This document shows positions 1 through 6,984 of a stretch of 11,971 nucleotides of DNA, piece by piece. The position numbers and the translations under genes were made by a program. The stretch is from Rickettsia typhi. GTDB taxonomy: Bacteria > Pseudomonadota > Alphaproteobacteria > Rickettsiales > Rickettsiaceae. A model generated the notes under the pieces. It saw only the letters and a list, made by a program, of their open reading frames with translations. It was not told the origin of the DNA and made no database searches. Every line of letters starts with the position of its first letter. The stretch's first letter is position 1. The DNA lies in NCBI GenBank assembly GCA_945907105.1, contig CAMDSB010000034.1:1-11971 (forward strand), written 5' to 3'.

Positions 1-1
1 G

Positions 2-1135
2 GCTGTTGAAGCTATGGGCATGATTAAGAATGTAAAAAGAAACTGGGCAAAATTTAATGAAGCTTCACTAGCGAAGCAATCAATAGCTAGCTACAGAAAT
101 GGTGTTATTTCCAACTTCTCGAGATTTATTCGTAACATCATGACCATGGCTGTTACCGGTGTTGGCGCTTACGTAGTTGTAAAATCTAATGGTCAAGATA
201 TGACAACAGGTTACATGATTGCCAGCTCCATAATCGTGGGCAAGGCACTGGCACCATTTGATAACGCTATCGGTATGTGGAAAAGCATAAGCAGCGCTAT
301 GAAATCTTATAAAAATATTAATGAATCATTTGCTAAACATACCGAGCGCGACCAAGCAATGCCAATACCTAACGTAGATGGGCATTTGGCCGTTGAAAAT
401 GTATATTATTCATCGCCGGTTGCTCCAGGTAGACCAATACCATCTATGCCAACACATATTCTTAAAGGAATTTCATTTGCTATCCAACCAGGTGAAATCT
501 TAGCGATAGTTGGGCCGAGTGCGGCAGGAAAATCTACCTTAGCTAAAGTAATTGTTGGAGTTTGGGCGGCTTCATCTGGATCAGTACGTCTTGATGGTGG
601 CGATGTCTACACTTGGAACAGAGAAAACTTTGGAGAGCATGTAGGTTATCTGCCTCAAGGTATAGAATTATTTAGTGGCAGCATCAAAGAAAATATAGCT
701 AGAATGTCTGATCAACTAAGTCCAGAAAAAGTAATTGAAGCTGCAAAAATGTGTGGTGCCCATGAAATGATACTAAGATTCCAAGATGGTTATGATTCTG
801 ATATTGGTTCCGGAGGATCTAATTTATCTGGCGGACAAAGGCAAAGAATAGGGCTAGCCAGAGCTTTTTACGGCACCCCAAAACTAGTTGTACTAGACGA
901 ACCTAATGCTAACTTAGATGAAGCAGGCGAGTTAGCATTAGCTAGTGCTCTTGCTGAAGCTAGAAAGAAGAAAATAACAGTAATCGTTATTTCTCATCGC
1001 CCTTCTATTCTTTCAGAAGTTGATAAAATCATGGTAATTCAAGATGGAGCAGTTGCAAGCTTTGGTTCAAAAGAGGAAGTGCATGGGCGTATCCAAATGC
1101 TCAAGAATGGTATGATCCATATTAATGATAAGTAA
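2..1135 (+). CDS. Type I secretion system ABC transporter (PrtD-like permease/ATPase), 5'-truncated by window edge
   Basis: This is the inner-membrane ATPase of a type I secretion system, which exports an unfolded protein from cytoplasm to outside together with a HlyD-type adaptor and a TolC-type outer-membrane channel. The frame is open to the left edge, so the Met at 14 is unlikely to be the start; PrtD-type proteins are usually about 560-600 residues and about 377 are seen here. Counting from that Met, residues 1-110 are the end of the transmembrane domain, with a membrane segment near 40-57. The nucleotide-binding domain follows: Walker A GPSAAGKST at 167-175, Q-loop Gln215, signature LSGGQ at 271-275, Walker B LVVLDEP at 291-297 and H-loop His328. 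All catalytic motifs are intact. The HlyD gene starts 18 bases downstream, indicating one operon. No RTX substrate or tolC is visible here, so the cargo is unknown. Confidence 0.93.
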   Translation, partial: AVEAMGMIKNVKRNWAKFNEASLAKQSIASYRNGVISNFSRFIRNIMTMAVTGVGAYVVVKSNGQDMTTGYMIASSIIVGKALAPFDNAIGMWKSISSAMKSYKNINESFAKHTERDQAMPIPNVDGHLAVENVYYSSPVAPGRPIPSMPTHILKGISFAIQPGEILAIVGPSAAGKSTLAKVIVGVWAASSGSVRLDGGDVYTWNRENFGEHVGYLPQGIELFSGSIKENIARMSDQLSPEKVIEAAKMCGAHEMILRFQDGYDSDIGSGGSNLSGGQRQRIGLARAFYGTPKLVVLDEPNANLDEAGELALASALAEARKKKITVIVISHRPSILSEVDKIMVIQDGAVASFGSKEEVHGRIQMLKNGMIHINDK

Positions 1136-1153
1136 AAATATTATATAAAATAT

Positions 1154-2725
1154 ATGTCAGATAATAATAACAAACTAACACCTGAGAAGCTGCAACAAAT
1201 TCAACAACTTCAACAAATGTTGATGCAACAGCAAAAAAATGGAGCCGCTAATCAACAAACTGGAGCAACTCCGGCTATTCCTAAACCGCCAAGTATGTGG
1301 ACACCAAAAGGGCTTGTTATTGGCATAATACAAGGTATGAACAGCAGCGTGAAATTTGTTGATCAATTTATTAATCTGGTGGTTAAAGAAGATGGAGGAA
1401 ATGCAAATGACGTGGTCAAAAGTGCAAGATCCCCTATCTTATTCGGGGTATTTGTCACTGTTTTTTTTGTTGTGTTTGGAACTATTTGGGCTGCCTTAGC
1501 TCCTCTTGATAGTGCTGCAGTTGCTACGGGTACTGTCGTTAGTAGCACTCAGAAAAAAATAATTAACCATCAAGAAGGTGGTGTACTTAAGGCCGTTTTT
1601 GTAAAATTAGGGGATGTCGTAAAGAAAGGCGACAAACTCATATAACTGGACGATAGCAGAACTAAATCTGAGTATGAAAACGTACTTAATCAATATAGAA
1701 CTCTTTTAGCTTCCGAAAGTAGATTGCTAGCAGAAATTAATCACGACGCAGAGATTATCTACCCAGAATTCTTACTTAAAGACAGATCAGAATCAGATGT
1801 TGCAAAAATCATTGAAACTCAAAACAGCTTATTCCATTCAAAGAATAAACTCATTGTCGCAGAAAGAGACTCTCTGAAACAAAGAAACAAGCAATCTGAG
1901 AAACAAATCGAAGGGTATAATGCTAAAAAAATTGCTCTTGAAAAGGCTCTAGAGGTAACTATAGATAGGTTAGATGCAACTAAAAAACTTAATGCAAAAG
2001 GATTCGCTCAAAAATCCGCCCTCCTCGAATTAGAATCAAAAGAAGCCGGTCTACAAAGCGAATTAGCAATTTCCGACACCGAAATAGCAAAAGCCGAACA
2101 AGAAATCACTAAAACTGATATAGATTTAATAAACCTAGATAATAAATTTTCATCGCAAACACTCACCGACCTTAAAGAAACTCAAAGTCAACTCGCCGGT
2201 CATAGAGAAAGATTTATTTACCTTCAAGAAGCCCTGAGCAGGGTTATTCTAAAATCACCCGTTGATGGGGTGGTTAATAACCTAAATTTTCATACTATTG
2301 GTAGCTCTATACCTCCGGGTCAAACTATTGTAGAGATTTCTCCAATAAATGATCTTTTAGTGATTGAAGCAAAAATTGAACCTAAGAGCATAGATTCCAT
2401 AACAGTCGGACTTATCTCAAAAATTAGGTTTAGTGCCTTTAAATCAAGAACTACTCCCTCATTTACAGGCAAAGTAATTTCTTTATCTCCAGACTTAATT
2501 ATGGATCATCAAAGAGGTCCAGGGGATCCACTAGCGAATGGTTATTACTTAGCTCGTATTGAAATAGACATGGATAAATTTCAAGAAATAGCTAACTCAA
2601 GAAAGCTAGAACTTCATCCTGGTATGCAAGCTGAGGTACAAATAGTTACTGGTACTCGAACTTTATTGAGATATCTTTTAGACCCAGTAATTGACGCGAT
2701 GTTTAAGGGATTTAAAGAAAAATAG
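1154..2725 (+). pseudogene. HlyD-family type I secretion membrane fusion protein, interrupted by one in-frame TAA
   Basis: This encodes the periplasmic adaptor partner of the ABC transporter just upstream. An in-frame TAA at 1643-1645 (codon 164) splits it into 1154-1645 and a second part reading in the same frame to 2725. Together they make one full-length HlyD protein of about 522 residues. Order of parts: an unusual Gln-rich cytoplasmic N-terminus (about 13-36), one transmembrane helix (about 94-116), the first half of a lipoyl-like domain (about 125-170, holding the stop), a long charged coiled-coil hairpin (about 225-360), the second lipoyl half with VILKSPVDGVV (about 364-374), and a beta-barrel C-terminal part. 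Family members read Leu-Asp-Asp right after this point, as does the sequence after the stop, so a single substitution of a sense codon (GAA or CAA, for example) explains it. No in-frame ATG lies soon after the stop; the nearest alternative start is TTG 1724, which would lack the membrane anchor. A recent pseudogene is most likely; readthrough or sequencing error remain possible. Confidence 0.85.
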
Positions 2726-2730
2726 TCAGC

Positions 2731-2751
2731 TCTCTACCTTTTAGCTAGAGA
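2731..2751 (+). terminator. Weak hairpin just after the hlyD stop
   Basis: TCTCTA (2731-2736) and TAGAGA (2746-2751) form a 6-bp stem with a 9-base loop, starting 6 bases after the hlyD stop codon. No run of T follows, so it is not a classical intrinsic terminator. It could instead protect the 3' end of the transcript or be chance in A+T-rich DNA. Confidence 0.25.
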
Positions 2752-2848
2752 AATTAGTAACATAGCATTCACGGCAAAGCTATAGTCTGTTTTTATACAC
2801 ATTATAACTCTCCGACACGATCAATGTTTTGCTTATGAAAATCCTAAG

Positions 2849-2880
2849 CACTTAAATTTCACCTCATATCACTTAAATTT
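2849..2880. repeat. 11-bp direct repeat, copies 21 bp apart, upstream of the tRNA-Ala promoter
   Basis: CACTTAAATTT occurs exactly at 2849-2859 and again at 2870-2880. The start-to-start distance of 21 bp is two helical turns, so a protein could bind both copies on the same DNA face. The second copy ends 22 bp before the -35 element of the tRNA promoter, where an upstream activator site would lie. The words are A+T-rich, so chance is a real alternative. Confidence 0.4.
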
Positions 2881-2902
2881 ATACATTAATATAAAAACTA
2901 TA

Positions 2903-2931
2903 TTGACTATATTGGCAAGGCGGTATATAAA
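2903..2931 (+). promoter_or_regulatory. Sigma70-type promoter for tRNA-Ala
   Basis: A -35 element TTGACT (2903-2908) is separated by 17 bases from a -10 element TATAAA (2926-2931), close to the sigma70 consensus in both boxes with optimal spacing. Transcription would begin near 2938, giving a short leader of about 14 bases before the mature tRNA 5' end at 2952. Confidence 0.65.
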
Positions 2932-2951
2932 ATCCAGCACGTACACAAATT

Positions 2952-3026
2952 GGGGATGTAGCTCAGGGGTAGAGCGCCTGCTTTGCAAGCAGGATGTCGG
3001 GGGTTCGATTCCCTTCATCTCCACCA
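2952..3026 (+). tRNA. tRNA-Ala (anticodon TGC), CCA encoded
   Basis: A complete cloverleaf is visible. The acceptor stem GGGGATG (2952-2958) pairs with CATCTCC, allowing one G-U. The D arm begins GCTC, the anticodon stem CCTGC/GCAGG encloses loop TTTGCAA with anticodon TGC at 2984-2986, the T arm contains TTCGATT, and the discriminator A at 3023 is followed by genomic CCA (3024-3026). G3 faces U70, so the canonical G3-U70 identity pair of tRNA-Ala for alanyl-tRNA synthetase is present. UGC can read all four GCN codons by wobble. It stands alone, not inside a 16S-23S spacer with tRNA-Ile as in many free-living Alphaproteobacteria. It has its own promoter and converges on the MBL gene. Confidence 0.97.
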
Positions 3027-3035
3027 GTTTTGTAA

Positions 3036-3077
3036 AGGAATTATAGTAAACGGTATTTATTTAGGACTATAATTTCT
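3036..3077. terminator. Hairpin between tRNA-Ala and the convergent MBL gene (possible shared terminator)
   Basis: Bases 3036-3047 and 3066-3077 are complementary over 12 positions with one G-U wobble, enclosing an 18-base loop. The right arm contains the last codons and the stop (3067-3069) of the minus-strand MBL gene. A convergent junction of 40 bases is where a two-way terminator is expected. Neither side has a strong T run, so efficiency is uncertain. Confidence 0.35.
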
Positions 3078-4116
3078 GCGGCACAAACCAATACTGCCCT
3101 ACTTCTAGTAAGTTCACCATTTTTCCAATAGAAGCGTCTTTTTTTGCTTTTTCTAAGTTAAGAATAGCATCGCCCATTGGTTCATCAGTTAATTTGAATA
3201 CATCATAATGAGATGGCACAGTAAAAGGCCTCCCTAAATCAATATGGGCCTTAATCATGTCTTTTGGGTCCATATGAGCATATTCCATAAACCATCTTGG
3301 TTCATAAGCACCCATGGGAAGTAACGCTAAACGGAATTCACCAAATTTTTTCTTAGCTCTTTTAAAATAACGACCTTCGCCGTACCCCGAGTCACCTATA
3401 AAATATATATTACCTGATTTAGTTTCGATATTAAGAGCTCCCCAAAGAGCTTTGTTCTTATCAAACAACCCTCTCGCCGACCAGTGCTGCATTGGCTCTA
3501 TATGGAAATTTATATGCTCATTAATTGCTACTTTATCACCCCAGTCATAGGCCTCTACTTCTATCTCGATATTATGCTTTTTTATTATTGTGTCGTTACC
3601 AAGCGGAGTAATAATTCTAGGCTTGTGTTTTTTCCATAACAAATCAATGGTTTCCAAATCTAAGTGATCATAATGGTTATGACTAATCCAAACAACATCA
3701 ATAGGAGGAAGATCAATAAATTTGATACCAGGTTCCTTTACTCTTCTTGGACCAGCGAAACTCACTGGACTAGCCCTATCAGACCACACTGGATCAGTAA
3801 GTATATTAATTCCATTTGTTTGGATAAGAAAAGTTACATGTCCTACATACGAAACCCTAAGATCAGAGCCCATAACCCTAGCTGGCGGTATATCTAATTG
3901 ATTATTCTGTACTTTATTTGGCCAACTTGATGATTTTGCAGTAAATCGCCATTTTAAAAAGTCAAAAAAATTCTTATTGTCACTAAGCTCAGGATCAAAA
4001 AACCTAGTACCATCAAAATGATCACTCACCTGGCCATTATAGTACTTGGCATAGAAAAAAGAATAATATAAAAAAGATATTATAATTAGTGCCAGAATTA
4101 AAAAATATTTATACAT
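3067..4116 (-). CDS. Membrane-anchored MBL-fold metallo-hydrolase (NAPE-PLD/RomA-like)
   Basis: This 349-residue protein has the metallo-beta-lactamase fold of the N-acyl-phosphatidylethanolamine phospholipase D (NAPE-PLD)/RomA branch. Visible features are an N-terminal hydrophobic anchor or signal (about 4-22), the metal motif HNHYDH at 146-151 followed by Leu-Asp, a conserved PMQHW with His211, the bridging Asp242 in GDSGYG, and later His281 and His303. The early segment with GHVTFLIQ and ILTDPVWS (about 92-112) is also typical of this branch. All expected zinc ligands are present, so it should be an active hydrolase, probably on a phosphodiester or lipid-like substrate at the envelope; the real substrate cannot be told from sequence. 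It lies 98 bases downstream of the ppiD-like gene on the same strand, close enough for co-transcription but with room for its own promoter. The stop overlaps a hairpin shared with the tRNA. Confidence 0.85.
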   Translation of the reverse strand: MYKYFLILALIIISFLYYSFFYAKYYNGQVSDHFDGTRFFDPELSDNKNFFDFLKWRFTAKSSSWPNKVQNNQLDIPPARVMGSDLRVSYVGHVTFLIQTNGINILTDPVWSDRASPVSFAGPRRVKEPGIKFIDLPPIDVVWISHNHYDHLDLETIDLLWKKHKPRIITPLGNDTIIKKHNIEIEVEAYDWGDKVAINEHINFHIEPMQHWSARGLFDKNKALWGALNIETKSGNIYFIGDSGYGEGRYFKRAKKKFGEFRLALLPMGAYEPRWFMEYAHMDPKDMIKAHIDLGRPFTVPSHYDVFKLTDEPMGDAILNLEKAKKDASIGKMVNLLEVGQYWFVPQKL

Positions 4117-4214
4117 ATTCGAGCTCTAGGAAGGTTTATTTAATCTCAAAGCAAAAAAATTAAATGCATTACCAATAACAATGTTTTACATAAGCAACTG
4201 AAGAATACTCTACG

Positions 4215-5810
4215 TTAGCCAATTTTAGCAAAATTTGTTTTAATCTTCATATTATTTTTACGCGTTAAATGAGCGATAAGATCTTGAAAAACGCCCTCTT
4301 TAATTACATTTGAAAAGTGATCCCCAGCATTTTTACGAATTTTATCGGCCATCATTTTGCTGCTATTTACTTTTTTTAGATAGGCCCAATAGGCTTTATT
4401 ATCAACGTTTATAACATTTGTTTTATTATCAATTTCACTACTGAATATCACCTTTAGTAAATCAGCTGGTAATTTATTTTCCATTGGTAAATCAGCTCTA
4501 ATAAAAGACAAACTTGAAGCCAGAGCAATACCTTTTGATCTTAAGTCATCTTTATTTATTTTATTTGGATCAAATGAGCTTATAGTCTCTTTCAAAGCTT
4601 TCAAATTATAGAGAGCGAGATCTCTTTGCTCTATCGTATCTCTAATATTTTTTTCAACATCTTTAAACTCTTGTTCTCGGCTTTGTGTTACTGATTTTAA
4701 ACTCACTAATAAAATCTCGGAACTGTCTCGCACCTCCAGGGGATAAGAAACTTCTCCTTCTGCCATCTCAAACACACTATCAGCAAGCTCTATGTAATCA
4801 GCTTCTGGGCTATCACTCATTTGAGAAAAATCAACATCATTCGCGCTTTTTATTTGTAAACCATATTTGTTAGATATTTCAGATAGTGTAAGACCGGTTG
4901 AAACATCTTCTTCGAAATCCTTAGCCAACTCGTTTGAAAGCTCTGATATTTTTTCATTACTCAAGGCTTCTTTAACTTGATCCTTAACCTCGGAGAATTT
5001 TTTTGACTCAAACTCATCTTTGTATTCTTCATAATAATTTTTTATATCTTTTTCAGTGATATTTAATTTTTTTTCCAAAAATTTCCTATCAGCTTTTATA
5101 TATTCAAAGCTCCTAAGCTCAGGTACTACAAATGAAGCTTTATTTTCTTGATAAAATTGCTCGAGCTGCTGGGGAGAAATATCATTTGATTTGTATTCAC
5201 TTGGCTTAAATGCAAGGTCAATTGAAAGTACATCTACAACTCTAGTTTCAGACATATAGCTAACAATGCTTTCCGTCATCATATTTGGCGAATAGAAGGA
5301 ATCCATAAATGTACCGAGCATAGTGCTAGTTATCAAATGGTGTTTTATAGAAGCTAAGTATTCATCCTCTTTTGCTCGAGAATTGTTGAATGCCGCTTTA
5401 AATATACTAAGATCAAAATCTCCATTAGAATTTTTAAAAAAGGGTGTCTTTTTTACATAAGCAATGACTTTTTCGTCGCTTATGTCAAACTCATAGTATT
5501 TTGCTAAATAGCTAATCATAGAGTCATTAATCAATTTCTTTAAAACTGAATTATCTATTCCCAGCTCAGCAATATTTTCTTCGGTTAAGTTAATTCCATT
5601 TTGTCTTTGAAGTGATTCTATTTCTTTTGCTTTTGCAATATGAAATTCTTCAAATGATATCGAATCAGTCTCACTAAAGGAAATTACATCCCCTGAACTA
5701 TTACCATTGATAAAGGCGGCTCCACCGACACCCACAAAGCTAAATGCTATCAAACCAAGTAATATCCTAACTAATAAACTATCGGCACCTTTCCTAAATT
5801 TTGATATCAT
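4215..5810 (-). CDS. PpiD-like periplasmic folding factor (SurA N-terminal domain protein)
   Basis: This 531-residue protein begins with a short basic cytoplasmic tail and one transmembrane helix (about 12-33), the PpiD layout, placing the rest in the periplasm. Residues about 45-170 match a SurA-type chaperone domain. Two related YY/FY-x-E-F helical repeats follow (about 215-238 and 251-267), then a region about 270-400 reading like the linker and degenerate parvulin area of alphaproteobacterial PpiD, and an alpha-helical C-terminus. I cannot find the usual parvulin catalytic signature, and the protein is shorter than the roughly 620 residues common in the family, so chaperone activity without proline isomerase activity is the better guess. 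PpiD-type proteins help newly exported proteins near the Sec translocon. It is divergent from tpiA-secG, a neighbourhood kept in many Alphaproteobacteria, which supports the assignment. The name ppiD is by family resemblance only. Confidence 0.8.
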   Translation of the reverse strand: MISKFRKGADSLLVRILLGLIAFSFVGVGGAAFINGNSSGDVISFSETDSISFEEFHIAKAKEIESLQRQNGINLTEENIAELGIDNSVLKKLINDSMISYLAKYYEFDISDEKVIAYVKKTPFFKNSNGDFDLSIFKAAFNNSRAKEDEYLASIKHHLITSTMLGTFMDSFYSPNMMTESIVSYMSETRVVDVLSIDLAFKPSEYKSNDISPQQLEQFYQENKASFVVPELRSFEYIKADRKFLEKKLNITEKDIKNYYEEYKDEFESKKFSEVKDQVKEALSNEKISELSNELAKDFEEDVSTGLTLSEISNKYGLQIKSANDVDFSQMSDSPEADYIELADSVFEMAEGEVSYPLEVRDSSEILLVSLKSVTQSREQEFKDVEKNIRDTIEQRDLALYNLKALKETISSFDPNKINKDDLRSKGIALASSLSFIRADLPMENKLPADLLKVIFSSEIDNKTNVINVDNKAYWAYLKKVNSSKMMADKIRKNAGDHFSNVIKEGVFQDLIAHLTRKNNMKIKTNFAKIG

Positions 5811-5821
5811 AAAAATTTCTA

Positions 5822-5853
5822 TTTACTTATTTTAGTATATAGAACTAAAATAG
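5822..5853. promoter_or_regulatory. Divergent promoter region with a perfect 9-bp inverted repeat (ppiD-like / tpiA)
   Basis: TATTTTAGT (5828-5836) and ACTAAAATA (5844-5852) are exact inverted copies around a 7-base centre, in the 78-base gap between two divergent genes. A plus-strand promoter for tpiA can be read as TTTACT (5822-5827), an 18-base spacer and TAAAAT (5846-5851). A minus-strand promoter for the ppiD-like gene can be read as TTGAGT with a 17-base spacer to TCTATA, overlapping the same repeat. The arrangement fits an operator controlling both directions, though A+T richness makes both promoter calls weak. Confidence 0.4.
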
Positions 5854-5888
5854 TGACCTAACTCAATAACTGCAAGTAAATATTTCCT

Positions 5889-6605
5889 ATGAACCCAATC
5901 ATTATTGCCAATTGGAAGATGAATATAAAATTTAATGACGCAATTACTCTTGCTCAAAAATTTGAATCATCCAATCATTCTTGCCAACTTTTTCTTGCTC
6001 CACCAACTCCGTATCTTGCTTATCTTGCTAAAATATTAGTAAAAACTAAAATATGCGCACAAGATATTAGTTCTATAAAGGAACTAGGCGCTTATACGGG
6101 AGAAAATTCAGCTACAATAATTAAAAGCTGCGGAGTACATTACTCTATAATAGGTCATAGTGAGAGACGAACTACTCAAAGAGAAAGTAACAGCATTGTT
6201 CGTAAAAAAGTTGAGAATTGTATTGAAGCTGGAATAGCCCCAATAGTTTGTATAGGTGAAACTCTTGAATCACGTCAAAATAAAAATTACAAAGAATTTC
6301 TTATTGAACAAATCAATTCGTCGCTTCCAAGTAATGCACATAATCTTATTATTGCATATGAACCAGTGTGGGCAATTGGCTCAGGAATAACTCCGCAACC
6401 GGAAGAAATACAAGAGATAGTTGAATTAATCAAAAAAAGTGCTAGAGTGGAGCTAGTTGCAAAAAATGCTCAGCTGGTGTATGGTGGATCTGTAAGCTCC
6501 AAAAATTTCGCTGAAATAATAAGAGTGCCAGGACTCAGCGGCGTTTTAATGGGCTCCGCTTCCATAGATGAAAGCGAAATGACGTCTATACTTAATCAAA
6601 AATAA
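5889..6605 (+). CDS. tpiA: Triose-phosphate isomerase
   Basis: This enzyme interconverts dihydroxyacetone phosphate and glyceraldehyde 3-phosphate in the cytoplasm, serving glycolysis, gluconeogenesis and links to phospholipid precursors. The 238-residue product is slightly shorter than the usual 250. Catalytic residues are all visible: Lys10 in NWKMN (8-12), His90 in IGHSERR (88-94) and Glu158 in AYEPVWAIG (156-164). The flexible loop 6 follows as GSGITPQ, and the phosphate-binding YGGSV lies near the C-terminus. The ATG at 5889 puts NWKMN where the family has it; the Shine-Dalgarno match is poor. The next gene, secG, starts 7 bases after the stop, so the two are surely co-transcribed. The tpiA-secG pairing is typical of Alphaproteobacteria. 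Confidence 0.97.
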   Translation: MNPIIIANWKMNIKFNDAITLAQKFESSNHSCQLFLAPPTPYLAYLAKILVKTKICAQDISSIKELGAYTGENSATIIKSCGVHYSIIGHSERRTTQRESNSIVRKKVENCIEAGIAPIVCIGETLESRQNKNYKEFLIEQINSSLPSNAHNLIIAYEPVWAIGSGITPQPEEIQEIVELIKKSARVELVAKNAQLVYGGSVSSKNFAEIIRVPGLSGVLMGSASIDESEMTSILNQK

Positions 6606-6612
6606 TAGCATC

Positions 6613-6933
6613 ATGTTAAATACTTTACTTTTTATACACTTAATTATTGCTCTACTACTTGTTGTAGTTATTTTACTACAGAAAACTAGCACAGATGGCT
6701 TGAGCGGTATTGGTGGAGGCGGCAATAATATGGGATTAATGAGCGGAAGATCCGCTGCAAATTTTTTAACAAGGACTACTATCGTTTTGGGAGTTATATT
6801 TTTTGCCAATGCCTTAATGCTAGCTAATTTATCATCAAAATCTCATAAGAGCATTTCTAGCAAGATTGAAAAGTCAGAACCATCACCTGTTGAAAATTCA
6901 ACTGATGATATTTCTTTACCAATTGCCAAGTAA
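6613..6933 (+). CDS. secG: Preprotein translocase subunit SecG
   Basis: SecG is the small auxiliary subunit of the SecYEG channel that moves proteins across or into the inner membrane. The 106-residue product has the family layout: a first transmembrane helix (about 3-22), a Gly-rich cytoplasmic loop with LQKTSTDGLSGIGGGG (22-37) and the conserved Arg-Ser-Ala-Ala-Asn-Phe-Leu-Thr-Arg stretch (46-54), then a second helix (about 55-73). The C-terminal tail (about 75-106) is polar, Ser-rich and unconserved, as is usual. It follows tpiA by 7 bases. Many Alphaproteobacteria have pyrG next; here only 51 non-coding bases separate it from kdsA, and no remnant of pyrG is visible in them. Confidence 0.93.
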   Translation: MLNTLLFIHLIIALLLVVVILLQKTSTDGLSGIGGGGNNMGLMSGRSAANFLTRTTIVLGVIFFANALMLANLSSKSHKSISSKIEKSEPSPVENSTDDISLPIAK

Positions 6934-6984
6934 TTCTTAGAGTATGCTTCTTGCATAACAGATGAATGAGGAATTTTACGAAGA

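Noticed and set aside
1457..1470. Run of eight T in the HlyD membrane-helix codons as a programmed slippage site
   Set aside because: Slippage changes frame, but the two HlyD parts are in the same frame, so slippage is not needed and would not bypass the TAA.
1175..1548. Two minus-strand ORFs of about 60 codons within hlyD
   Set aside because: They lie antisense to clear HlyD coding sequence and show low-complexity mirror composition without a ribosome site or family resemblance.
1724..2725. A separate gene starting at TTG 1724
   Set aside because: It is in the same frame as 1154-1645, and the codons between the TAA and 1724 continue the HlyD sequence. It is the second part of one interrupted gene, with no ribosome site before the TTG.
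2726..3066. Integration site or genomic island boundary at the tRNA-Ala gene
   Set aside because: No repeat of the tRNA 3' end, integrase or phage gene is visible, and the flanking genes show no change in composition.
3664..3897. Plus-strand ORF inside the MBL gene
   Set aside because: It is the shadow of a strongly conserved metallo-hydrolase reading frame and has no family features.
6546..6809. Minus-strand ORF across the tpiA/secG boundary
   Set aside because: It overlaps two well-supported genes, and its Pro-rich stretch is just the complement of the SecG Gly-rich loop.
6937..6960. TATGC/GCATA hairpin between secG and kdsA as a terminator
   Set aside because: It has only 5 bp around a 5-base loop with no T run; too weak to call.
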